From Bacillus sp. ISL-18 (GTDB taxonomy: Bacteria; Bacillota; Bacilli; Bacillales; Cytobacillaceae), in contig NZ_JAGGQG010000006.1 in assembly GCF_018613415.1 (NCBI RefSeq), positions 62,001 to 126,000 of the forward strand: DNA of 64,000 bases, written 5' to 3'. Below are positions 54,036 to 62,606 of this stretch, one piece after another (the first letter of the stretch is position 1; each line of letters opens with the position of its first letter). The notes under the pieces are model-generated. The model was not told where the DNA came from. It saw only the letters and a list, made by a program, of their open reading frames with translations, and did no database searches. The position numbers and the translations under genes were made by a program.

Positions 54036-55559
54036 TTGGATAGCAAAGAGAGCATTTTGAAAAAGGAAGGACGGAAGTTTCCTGGAGCGACATACTCAGA
54101 GGTAGTATTGGCACCTGCTTATGAGCACGCCAAACAAACTTTACTAGAGCCGATGCTGGAAATCCATAAAGCCCATCTAATTATGCTGGTGGAACAAGGA
54201 TTGTTGGAGGTGAGTGGAGCATCCCAAATCCTGAATGGTATTAACGCACTGGATAAGAAGGCACTTCTTCAGTCCACCTATGATGGACAATATGAGGATC
54301 TCTTTTTCCTGGTAGAAAGCCAAATCATGAACGTTGCCGGCGAAATGGGTGGAAGTTTGCACCTTGCCAGGAGTCGCAACGATATGGGGGTTGCCATGTA
54401 CAGGATGGTTCTTAGGGACAAGATTCTTCTCGCCATTGAGGCGCTGCTTTCCTTTCAAGAAACCCTTTTGAGTGTGATCGATATCTATAAGGAAACCATT
54501 GTCCTGGGGCATACTCATACGCAGCAGGCCCAGCCGATGACGTTTTCCCATTATTTACTGGGAATGTACGATGTCCTAGACCGTGACTTAAAAAGATTAA
54601 AGGCAGCCTATGATACATGCAATGCCAGTCCTCTCGGTGCAGCGGCCTTCACTACGACTGGATTTCCGATTGACCGAAAAAGGATTGCAGAGTTATTAGG
54701 ATTCCCGAAAATCATCAAGAGTGCCTATGATTCAATTGGAGGAGCCGATTATTTAGGAGAAATTGCCACAGCGATCCAATTAACCTTTATCAATCTAGGC
54801 CGATTTTCGCAAGATCTTCTCTTATGGTCCAGTCAGGAATTTTCAGCGATCCGTGTGGCAGACCCCTATGTGCAAACGAGTTCGATTATGCCGCAAAAAA
54901 GAAATCCCGTTTCACTTGAGCATATTCGGGCATTAAGCTCAAGCGGAATTGGAAATGCCCAAACTGTACTTCAAATGTTACATAACACACCATACGGAGA
55001 TATAAACGATACGGAAGATGACCTTCAGCAGTATTTATGGAAGGGCCTGCAGCTTATTGATCAAGTTTTTCGGCTAACAAAAGTGGTGGTTGGAACGATT
55101 GAAGTAAATGAAGCACTGTTAAAAAGAAGGGCCCAAGAGAGTTTTGCGACGATTACCGAATTAGCCGATACGCTGTTTAGGGAAGCAAACATCCCGTTCC
55201 GCACCGCTCATTCCATTGCCAGCGGGGTGTTGAAAATTGCCTTGGCCAGAGGCTTGAATGCAACTCATGTCACATCTCTACTCGTTGATGAGGCGGCAAA
55301 AGCAGTTGTCGGAGTTTCGTTGAATTTACCGGAGGAGGTCATTCGAACCGCAATGGACCCAGAACACTTTATTAAAATTCGGTCGCTGCCTGGCGGACCA
55401 GCACCGGAGGAAATGAAGCGGGCCATTGTGGAAAGGGAAGCTAGTCTACAACACCATCTTTCTTTACACCATATGGAGGTTAATCGAATGAAGGTTTGTA
55501 TGGAAAAACTTGATCAACTGACAAGCAGGTGGGGTAAAAAGGGTGACATGGAACCTTAA
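54036..55559 (+). CDS. Argininosuccinate lyase-like protein (fumarase/aspartase superfamily)
   Basis: A 507-residue lyase. GGSLHLARSRNDMGVAMYR, HTHTQQAQPMTFSHYLLG (catalytic His) and SSIMPQKRNPVSLEH (the mobile signature loop with the catalytic Ser) match ArgH. It is about 45 residues longer than ArgH, has no ArgG partner nearby and lies convergent to an amino acid permease, so it may split a different amino acid-succinate or related adduct. TTG 54036 follows AGGGGGGA at 5 bases; ATG 53979 has no RBS. Confidence 0.85.
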   Translation: MDSKESILKKEGRKFPGATYSEVVLAPAYEHAKQTLLEPMLEIHKAHLIMLVEQGLLEVSGASQILNGINALDKKALLQSTYDGQYEDLFFLVESQIMNVAGEMGGSLHLARSRNDMGVAMYRMVLRDKILLAIEALLSFQETLLSVIDIYKETIVLGHTHTQQAQPMTFSHYLLGMYDVLDRDLKRLKAAYDTCNASPLGAAAFTTTGFPIDRKRIAELLGFPKIIKSAYDSIGGADYLGEIATAIQLTFINLGRFSQDLLLWSSQEFSAIRVADPYVQTSSIMPQKRNPVSLEHIRALSSSGIGNAQTVLQMLHNTPYGDINDTEDDLQQYLWKGLQLIDQVFRLTKVVVGTIEVNEALLKRRAQESFATITELADTLFREANIPFRTAHSIASGVLKIALARGLNATHVTSLLVDEAAKAVVGVSLNLPEEVIRTAMDPEHFIKIRSLPGGPAPEEMKRAIVEREASLQHHLSLHHMEVNRMKVCMEKLDQLTSRWGKKGDMEP

Positions 55560-55587
55560 AGGTTGACGAGTAATAAAACATAAAAAA

Positions 55588-55675
55588 GCTGATCTTATTA
55601 CCGAAGGCTTCAGTAAGATGGAGCCCGTATAAGTCACCACCCACCAGAAACCAGCCCTGGTGGAGAGGTGAATAT
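55588..55675. terminator. Pair of hairpins between convergent genes
   Basis: GATCTTATT/AGTAAGAT (55590-55620) and CCACCAG/CTGGTGG (55641-55663). Position between converging stop codons supports bidirectional termination although T tracts are weak. Confidence 0.45.
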
Positions 55676-55681
55676 CTTAGA

Positions 55682-57082
55682 TTAATTTCCTTTCCTTTTC
55701 CCTCCGAAGAAGCTGTATGCCAGAAATATAATGAGGATTATCCCTAGGCTGATAAATAAGCCGTAACGCTCATTCGGTCTAAAAAGCCCACCGCATAAAA
55801 CAAAGACGATCAGAACAATTCCCGAATAGGAAGTAAATGGTGACCCCGACATTTTAAAAGACACCTTTGACTGATCCAAATAGGTTTTCCGATACTTAAT
55901 TTGGGAGGCAAGAATGATACACCAGTTTAATATTAGTGTTACACCTGCTGCCGTTGTTAAATATTCGTATACGGTACTCGGAAGAAATAAGGAGACAATA
56001 ATCGCTGCTGCTAGTCCTAAAAATCCTAGCAGCAAGGCATGTAAAGGAACACCTTTTTTCGTGGTTTTGGAAAAGGTCTTGGGTGCTTCTCCATCATTTG
56101 ATAAGGATACCATGACCTTCGTGATCGAAAACAAGGACCCCACCATCGTAGAAAATGCCGCACTAATGATTATGATGTTAAAAATGGTGCCAAGATATGG
56201 GATGGGAAAGTTTGACAAGGCTGTAACAAACGGGCTTTCTCCTTCATCGATTTTTGTCCAGCTAACCATTGAAACCACCATAAACAAAGATAGTACATAC
56301 AGGCACAAAAGGGTGATGATTAGGACGATACCCGATTTACTAACATCCTTTTTATGTTTTAGCTCGTTTGAAGTGACTCCGATTACCGCAATCCCCCCGA
56401 ATGAAAATAGGGCAAAAATTAGGGAAGACCACCAGCCAGTAAAACCGTGCGGGAACAAGCTGGTCATATGGAACACCGTTCCCGGATGAATTCTGGTGGT
56501 TCCAGCTGAAATGACCCCAAACAGCAGCAATAACCCAAAAAGGATAAATATCACCAATGTGGATATTTTCACTACGGCAAATAATGTCTCGATTTTGCCG
56601 AAATTTCTCATCCCTAAAAGATTAATCCCAAGTCCAAGTACCGAATAAATAATCGCAAATATCCATAATGGCACATGATGAAACCAGTATTGGGTAAAAA
56701 TGGATAATGCAGTCACTTCGCTTGACATGATAAGAACGCCTGATATCCAATACATCCATCCACTTACAAACCCAATCCGTTCCCCGAAGGCTAAGCGTGC
56801 ATAAGTTCGGAACGACCCTGGCTGAGGGTCATGTACTGACATCTCTGCCAGTGCACTGAAGGCTAAAAACGCAATGATTCCACCCAGCAGGTAGGCAAAT
56901 ATCATTGAGGTCCCTGCAGTTTTAATGGATAGTCCGGTCCCCAATAAAAAGCCGGCCCCGATAATCGAACCAATACCAATCAGGGACAACTGCCACCATT
57001 GAATCCCCTTTGTATTCCCTTTTTCTCGTTCATGCTTCTTGCTATTATTTACCATCTGTTTGACAGTATGCTCATTTCGCAT
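55682..57082 (-). CDS. APC-family amino acid permease
   Basis: A 466-residue, 12-helix permease. The N-terminal LSLIGIGSIIGAGFLLGTGL and the loop after helix 6 (ALFSFGGIAVIGVTSNELKH) place it in the amino acid permease branch of APC, YbxG/YvbW-like rather than LysP-like. The E of the usual GxE loop is shifted. The ATG at 57082 follows AAGGAGGAC. Facing the ArgH-like lyase tail to tail, it may import that enzyme's substrate (inference). Confidence 0.85.
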   Translation of the reverse strand: MRNEHTVKQMVNNSKKHEREKGNTKGIQWWQLSLIGIGSIIGAGFLLGTGLSIKTAGTSMIFAYLLGGIIAFLAFSALAEMSVHDPQPGSFRTYARLAFGERIGFVSGWMYWISGVLIMSSEVTALSIFTQYWFHHVPLWIFAIIYSVLGLGINLLGMRNFGKIETLFAVVKISTLVIFILFGLLLLFGVISAGTTRIHPGTVFHMTSLFPHGFTGWWSSLIFALFSFGGIAVIGVTSNELKHKKDVSKSGIVLIITLLCLYVLSLFMVVSMVSWTKIDEGESPFVTALSNFPIPYLGTIFNIIIISAAFSTMVGSLFSITKVMVSLSNDGEAPKTFSKTTKKGVPLHALLLGFLGLAAAIIVSLFLPSTVYEYLTTAAGVTLILNWCIILASQIKYRKTYLDQSKVSFKMSGSPFTSYSGIVLIVFVLCGGLFRPNERYGLFISLGIILIIFLAYSFFGGKRKGN

Positions 57083-57357
57083 TTAATGTGTCCTCCTTAA
57101 ATACTGACTTCTAACCTCTATTTAGACTAAATAAACAGCTTTAAACATTAAAAAATGATGAGAATGATAGGAAGTCGGAATTACTAGAAAACGATTAATA
57201 TTTACCCACATTACTTCCCAAATACTTTTTGGGAAAAGGGAACTAGGGAGCGAATCTAGGCCAATATGGATTCATTTGGCCGTTTGGATGAACACCTGCT
57301 CTCTTGTGTTTTGAGGGTAAGTTTCATTGACCGATTCTTACAAAAAATGGTTCACTT
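57083..57357. other. Permease promoter region and degenerate repeat edge
   Basis: No gene seen. From about 57290 the sequence already resembles the following 52-bp repeat (AATGGTTCACTTGGGC-like parts), suggesting older, decayed units. Confidence 0.4.
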
Positions 57358-57528
57358 GGGCAATGAGAGACGGTTCCATTTACCGTCTAAGGATAAAAAG
57401 CTGGCTTGCGGGCAATGAAACCAGGTTTGATTTACCGTTTTAGGTAATAAAACTGGCTCGCGGGCAATGAGAGATGGTTTCATTTATCGTCTTAGGCAAA
57501 AAAACTCCCTCGCGGGCAATGAAATCTG
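57358..57528. repeat. 52-bp tandem repeat, three units plus a partial
   Basis: Units start GGGCAATGA at 57358, 57410, 57462 and (partial) 57514, exactly 52 bases apart. Each contains a hairpin such as GACGGT/ACCGTC with paired changes between units and ends near CTGGCTYGC or a variant. No spacers between units and no coding frame. Confidence 0.85.
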
Positions 57529-57613
57529 AAATTAGCCTTAAAAAATAAACCTTTTGTTTAACACAATGAAGAAAAGGTTATATGAATATAGAAAACTTGA
57601 AGGAGGTATAGAG

Positions 57614-57943
57614 ATGTCACACGAACAATATCAATCTGTTATTGAATCTCTCCATGAATGTATGGTATCTTGTAACCACTGTTTCGATGCTTGTTTGGAA
57701 GAGGAGAATGTTGGAATGATGTCGAAATGTATCCGCTTAGACCGGGAGTGTGCGGATATTTGCTCCTATTTAGAACAGGCGATTGTCAGAGGAACACCAT
57801 TCATTTCCGAATTAGCACAAGTGTGTGCAACAATTTGTGAAGAATGTGGAAAAGAGTGTCAAAACCACCAACATCAACATTGTCAAAATTGCGCAGAGGC
57901 ATGCTTAAGGTGTGCAGAAGCTTGTAGAAAGTTAACTGCTTAA
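57614..57943 (+). CDS. Csp3/YhjQ-like four-helix copper-binding protein (DUF326)
   Basis: A 109-residue protein with about 15 cysteines arranged in CxxxC steps along helices (CMVSCNHCFDACLEE, CATICEECGKECQ, HCQNCAEACLRCAEAC). This is the pattern of cytosolic copper storage proteins Csp3, including Bacillus YhjQ, where Cys line the inside of a four-helix bundle and bind many Cu(I). No signal peptide. AAGGAGG precedes ATG 57614; an upstream opening at 57554 has no RBS. A strong terminator follows; it is a single-gene unit. Confidence 0.9.
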   Translation: MSHEQYQSVIESLHECMVSCNHCFDACLEEENVGMMSKCIRLDRECADICSYLEQAIVRGTPFISELAQVCATICEECGKECQNHQHQHCQNCAEACLRCAEACRKLTA

Positions 57944-57972
57944 AACGATTGTTAAAACCATTAAACCGTTAT

Positions 57973-58018
57973 AGAGAAAGAAGGTGTTTTCCTTTTGGAA
58001 AGCACCTTCTTCTCTACT
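57973..58018. terminator. Rho-independent terminator
   Basis: AGAAGGTGTTTTCC-type arm pairs with GGAAAGCACCTTCT, followed by TCTCT; ends the copper-protein gene and possibly also the converging xylanase unit. Confidence 0.75.
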
Positions 58019-58168
58019 ATTGTTTAATCCTATCTATTGTTTAAAAAAGTTTTAAGGAAAAAGTAATTAAGCTAAATGAGGGCTAGATTTTAAAGGAAAT
58101 AAGATTTTACCCATGTACAAACTTCCGGCCAAAATTTAGCCGGAAGCTTTACAACTATATAGACCTGA

Positions 58169-59403
58169 TTAGATTACCAGTTGTAATGTATCAGAATCTT
58201 TATCTAATTTAAAGGCAACTTTCTTATCTCCACAAACAAGATCATAATCACCAAGATATCCTTCAAATGAAACCGTACCGTTTTCATCAGTCTGGCATGA
58301 CATATTTGTATGCCAGTCATTTTTAATCAGTTTTTTTACTACTTCATAGGAAGGTTTTGGGCTATTATCTGTTCTGATAAATCCAGCAGGAGCACCTAAC
58401 CATGCCCCATCATCACTGAAGGACCAGGCTGTAATAGCTTCAACCAGAGGATGTTTAAACAGAATAGAATACATTTCTTCTACTTCTTTTGCCTGGCGTT
58501 CTTCAAATTCAGGTGTGGATGGCCATTCGGGAATCTGATAATCATTAAGGTCTTCAATTTGAGATGGCATAGGATGACCAGATGTCAATGTGTTCTCTGT
58601 AAAGTGAAGGGGAAGTCCAAAGTGTGAGAAACGATCTAAGACTTCTTCTAATTTCTCACGTCCCCAATAACCCTGATGCTGATGTGATTGAATACCAATC
58701 GCATCAATTGAGACACCTGCATTTAAACATCCATCAATTAGAATCTCATAGTTAATAGATGTATTAAAGTCATTTAATAATAGAGTCGCACCAGGATTGA
58801 ATTCACGTGTTTTGGCAAACATTTCTTTAATAATCCCAACTCGGCCAAGTTCTTTGCTAATTCTTGTAATACCATTGTCATACTTATCGAAGATAGGCAT
58901 GATCACTACTTCATTGATCACATCCCACATATCGATTAATCCTTTAAAATCTGATACTTCCCGTTCAATTCTAGCAAACTGTGCTTTGAGGATTTCTTCA
59001 TTGCTCATATCAAGAAGCCATGGAGCTGTTACGGTGTGCCAGCAAAGAGGATGTCCTTTCACGGTTACGTTTCTTTCTTTAAACCACTGAGCGGCGGCCT
59101 TTAATTCTTTCGTAAGTGGTTTTCCTTTTTCTGGCTCGAATGTTCCCCAATAGAAAGGTAATGTTGCAGAGTTAAATATGTCTAAGAACTTATCCAGTTT
59201 TTCTTCCAAAAAAGTAAGTCTGTCTGTTGGTACATTTTGATTGGCTACTTGGACTGCATCAAAAATGCCGCAGCCAAATAAGAACTTATATGGTTGGTCT
59301 GTTTAAGTGCTACTTCCTTTCCTGCAACAGGATTTCCTGATGTATCCACAAGTTTGATTGTCTTCCTTGACATACGGTGTGCAAATTCATTTGTTTGTCC
59401 CAT
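58169..59403 (-). pseudogene. Endo-1,4-beta-xylanase (GH10) gene with a 2-bp frameshifting insertion
   Basis: ATG 59403 (RBS GGAGG, 7 bases) opens MGQTNEFAHRMSRKTIKLVD, then reaches KQTNH, where an extra AT at 59288-59291 shifts the frame and leads to a stop. Without those two bases the protein continues KFLFGCGIFDAVQVANQ and joins the long open frame with EKLDKFLDIFNSATLPFYWG. The catalytic acid/base is in WDVINE and the nucleophile in HFTENTL; HPLCWHT and WSFSDDGAW are GH10 motifs. No signal peptide, so it was an intracellular xylanase of about 410 residues. A natural mutation or assembly error cannot be told apart. Confidence 0.88.
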
Positions 59404-59755
59404 TATATTGCCTCCGTTTCATAACCGTTTCGAATTGGTTCAACACAGAAAACGTTTTCACGTATCTTATCTAAATTCTACCAAACTTTGTTTGGTCAGA
59501 CAACTAACTTTATAGCCTATAGTAAATTTTTTATAATTTTTTTCCTCTTAGTGCGAGGTCCTTTTTTAATAACTAGGGCAGCGAAAAGAAATATTATAAT
59601 CAATACCCAATCTATTTTTATATTAATCTAGTGAAAAAATTGTGTTATGATAAAAATTGCATACAATAATATTCGGAATTTTCTTTTTACATATTTTCAT
59701 GGGTTGGATTGTGTAATAAAAATAATCAAAAAAACTTTGGGGGAAACGGAATATC
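59404..59755. promoter_or_regulatory. Divergent region with cre site and operator-like palindrome
   Basis: AGAAAACGTTTTCA at 59447-59460 matches the CcpA cre consensus. ACCAAACTTTGTTTGGT at 59480-59496 is a perfect inverted repeat (7-bp arms, 3-base centre) reminiscent of pentose repressor operators. They lie 45-95 bases before the xylanase start. The rest is AT-rich and leads to the lipoprotein gene. Confidence 0.6.
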
Positions 59756-60790
59756 ATGAAAAGAGACTATTGTTTTTTCATATTGGTATTTCTTATTTTT
59801 GCAAGCGGTTGCAGTAGAGGAGAAGAGTTTAAGATTGTATACTCCAATGGAAAAGTAAAGAATCCTCCATTGGAAAGTAATGAAAGTAAGCCAGTTATCA
59901 TTGCAGTAGTTCCAAAACTGGTTAATATACCTTATTTCAATGCAGTGGAAGAAGGAGCTGCTGAAGCAGGAAAAGATCTTGGAATAAAGGTTATCTATAA
60001 AGGTCCTTCCGTTGCTGACGCTGACCAGCAAATAAGAGTAATCAACGAACTAATTGATCAAAAGGTGGATGTCATTGCCGTTTCCGCTAATGACCCAGAT
60101 AAGTTAGTTCCAGTCTTAGAGAAGGCAAAAGGTCAGCATATTAAAGTCATTACATGGGATTCAGATACCCTCCCTAACTCAAGAGAGTTCTTTATCAACA
60201 TGGTAAATCCGGAGACATTGGGAAGACATTTGATGGATACACTGGCTTGGAAACTAAATGAAGAAGGTGATTTTGCCATCATCACAGGAGCAAAATCGGC
60301 AGCAAATTTAAACAAATGGTTAAATTGGATACAAGTACAGCAAAGGGAGAATTATCCCAATATGCATCTAATCAAAATCGTCGCTTCAGATGATGACCCT
60401 CATAAAGCATATATACTCGCAAAGCAATTACTATCACAGTATCCACATTTAAAAGGCATTATTGGAAATTCTTCTGTTGGTCCGCCGGCCGCTGCTCAAG
60501 CTGTCAAAGAAGCAGGACAAGCCGGAAAAGTCGTTGTAGCAGGGTTATCCCCGCCAAATCCAATGAACCAATATTTAAAAGAAAATGATGCACAAATTGT
60601 GACTTTATGGAGTCCAAAAAAATTGGGTTATTTGACAGTGGCCCTAGCTTCCAACCTGATCAAGGGGCAACGGCCTTATGACGGTGAAAAAATTCCACAA
60701 GTCGGGAAAATTAACATGATAGATGATATGGTTATCATGGGGGAACCGATAGATTTTACAAAGGAAAATGTAGATCAGTATGATTTTTAA
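59756..60790 (+). CDS. Sugar-binding lipoprotein, sensory component (periplasmic-binding protein type I)
   Basis: A 344-residue type I periplasmic binding protein (RbsB/LsrB-like) with a lipoprotein signal peptide FILVFLIFASGC, so anchored by Cys19 outside the membrane. VPKLVNIPYFNAVEEGAAEA opens the first lobe and INELIDQKVDVIAVSANDPD follows. No ABC permease or ATPase follows; instead the gene overlaps a sensor kinase by 11 bases. This is the layout of AraPST-type three-component systems, where the binding protein presents the sugar to the kinase. Ligand unknown; the neighbouring xylanase suggests a pentose. Confidence 0.88.
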   Translation: MKRDYCFFILVFLIFASGCSRGEEFKIVYSNGKVKNPPLESNESKPVIIAVVPKLVNIPYFNAVEEGAAEAGKDLGIKVIYKGPSVADADQQIRVINELIDQKVDVIAVSANDPDKLVPVLEKAKGQHIKVITWDSDTLPNSREFFINMVNPETLGRHLMDTLAWKLNEEGDFAIITGAKSAANLNKWLNWIQVQQRENYPNMHLIKIVASDDDPHKAYILAKQLLSQYPHLKGIIGNSSVGPPAAAQAVKEAGQAGKVVVAGLSPPNPMNQYLKENDAQIVTLWSPKKLGYLTVALASNLIKGQRPYDGEKIPQVGKINMIDDMVIMGEPIDFTKENVDQYDF

Positions 60791-62606
60791 CAGGATAAGA
60801 TTAAGAAACTACCGTTTAATGAATAAACTGATTATTACGTATCTATTGATTACGGTAATCCCAGTTTCATTGATTGGCTATATTGGATATAACCAATATA
60901 CAAAGTCAATCGAAGAGCAGGTCGGAGAGTATATTCCAAGAGTGTTGGATCAGGCGAATGAGCGAATCAATGACCATATCAGTGAATTAAGGGAGCTGCC
61001 AGACCTTCTCTATAATTCAGACCAAGTGATTGAAATCCTTAGAAAAGATGCATATCAAAACAATTCTTCCTTATTACGAGATAAGTTTCAGGTTAACAGC
61101 TACTTGACAAACACTTATATTAACGGTGGAAATTCGGATATCCTTGGGGTTTTCATTTTATCAAAAAACAGGCTGTTTGCCGCTTCGAGACTCCCATACA
61201 CAGGTTTTGAAAGTATTGCTTTGCCATTTGGACAAGATCTGGATTTAAAAGGCAAACAACAAATCATCTTTCCCAATCAGATCACATTGAAATTTAAAAA
61301 TAATCCCCCCTATATTCTGCTTCTGCAGCAAATAACGGACACAGAGAATCGAATGAAATTAGGAACTATTTTTATAGCAGTCGATTTAACCTTTGTTAAA
61401 AATATAGTAAATAATTTGGAAACCGTTAACAAAGCAGATATCACGCTTATGGATACTAATGGACAAATTGTTTACGATACAAATCCCAACGATATTGGAA
61501 AGACTAATGTGGATTTAAACCATTATCCAAAAATTAATGGAAGTTTTAAAACCACAAGGGAAAAGGAAAATAAATTGATAAGTATCAGCAGGATAGGTCC
61601 GAATCAATGGATTTTGACTCATAGTGTTTTATTGAAGAATTTGACTGAAAGGACGGATCTCGTCCGAAAAGCTACCATCATTGCATTTTTGGGAGTCATT
61701 CTAATAAGTACAGTCATCTCTATTATTCTTGCCTGGAGTGTATCGAGACCCATTAACCGATTAACAAAATTAATGAAACAAGTGGAAAAGGGAAACTTTA
61801 ATGTCGATCTCCCAATCAATGGCAACGATGAAGTAGGAGTTCTTGCGAAAAGCTTTAATTCAATGGTTCATGAGATTAATAGTTTAATAAAACAGAATTT
61901 TCAAATTAAATTACAACAGAAGGAAGCCGAATTATATGCTCTGCAATCGCAAATAAATCCACACTTTATGTACAATACCCTTGAAACAGTTGGTATGGCG
62001 GTAGAAGAAGGGGAAGATGATGTGGTGGTAGAAATGGTTTCCCGTCTTGGCCGCATGCTTCGTTTTTCCATAAGTAATAAAGAAAAAATGGTTCCAATTG
62101 ACCAGGAAGTCCAACATATCAAGGATTATTTAACGATTCAAAAATTTAGATTTGAAGATCGCATTGAATTTTCGATTCATGAAGAAATGGATCCTAAAAA
62201 ATATTACACGCCAAAGTTTATATTGCAGCCGATTGTTGAGAATGCCATTAAACATGGACTGGATGAAGAACAGGATTTTAAAATCGACATTTTTATCTCA
62301 AGAGTTGGTAACGTTTCAACGAAAAATGAGGAAGTGATTTTTCGCGTGATCGATAACGGTCCTGGAATTCCTGAAAAAGTTGTTTCTGATCTCAAAAGCT
62401 ACCTTGAATCGGACCCAATGGCAAGGCGCGACTCCCAATTTGGATTAATTAACGTTCATGGCCGGCTAATAATGATGTTTGGAAAGGGCTATGGGTTGCA
62501 AATAAATAGTCAAATGAAAAAAGGCACTGAAGTAATTATTTCTATTCCATTAATGATGCAGGACAATCTGGGAAAGGTTGAAGGAGGCGGGGAGAGTGAA
62601 CACTAG
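60780..62606 (+). CDS. YesM-type sensor histidine kinase
   Basis: A 608-residue kinase. Helix 1 (LIITYLLITVIPVSLIGYIG, residues 17-36), a large extracellular sensor (about 40-295), helix 2 (IIAFLGVILISTVISIILAW), a HAMP domain (SRPINRLTKLMKQVEKGNF), then the His_kinase domain with the phospho-acceptor His in SQINPHFMYNTLE and a C-terminal ATPase with N-box PIVENAIKHGLDE and DNGPGIPEKV. It overlaps both neighbours, so the three proteins are coupled. It would phosphorylate the following AraC-type regulator. Confidence 0.94.
   Translation: MIFNRIRLRNYRLMNKLIITYLLITVIPVSLIGYIGYNQYTKSIEEQVGEYIPRVLDQANERINDHISELRELPDLLYNSDQVIEILRKDAYQNNSSLLRDKFQVNSYLTNTYINGGNSDILGVFILSKNRLFAASRLPYTGFESIALPFGQDLDLKGKQQIIFPNQITLKFKNNPPYILLLQQITDTENRMKLGTIFIAVDLTFVKNIVNNLETVNKADITLMDTNGQIVYDTNPNDIGKTNVDLNHYPKINGSFKTTREKENKLISISRIGPNQWILTHSVLLKNLTERTDLVRKATIIAFLGVILISTVISIILAWSVSRPINRLTKLMKQVEKGNFNVDLPINGNDEVGVLAKSFNSMVHEINSLIKQNFQIKLQQKEAELYALQSQINPHFMYNTLETVGMAVEEGEDDVVVEMVSRLGRMLRFSISNKEKMVPIDQEVQHIKDYLTIQKFRFEDRIEFSIHEEMDPKKYYTPKFILQPIVENAIKHGLDEEQDFKIDIFISRVGNVSTKNEEVIFRVIDNGPGIPEKVVSDLKSYLESDPMARRDSQFGLINVHGRLIMMFGKGYGLQINSQMKKGTEVIISIPLMMQDNLGKVEGGGESEH

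Noticed and set aside
55914..56489. 191-codon open frame on the plus strand inside the permease gene
   Set aside because: It is antisense to a permease with complete family features; its composition is that of a shadow frame and it has no RBS.
57358..57528. CRISPR array
   Set aside because: The 52-bp units are contiguous, without spacers, and no cas gene is near.
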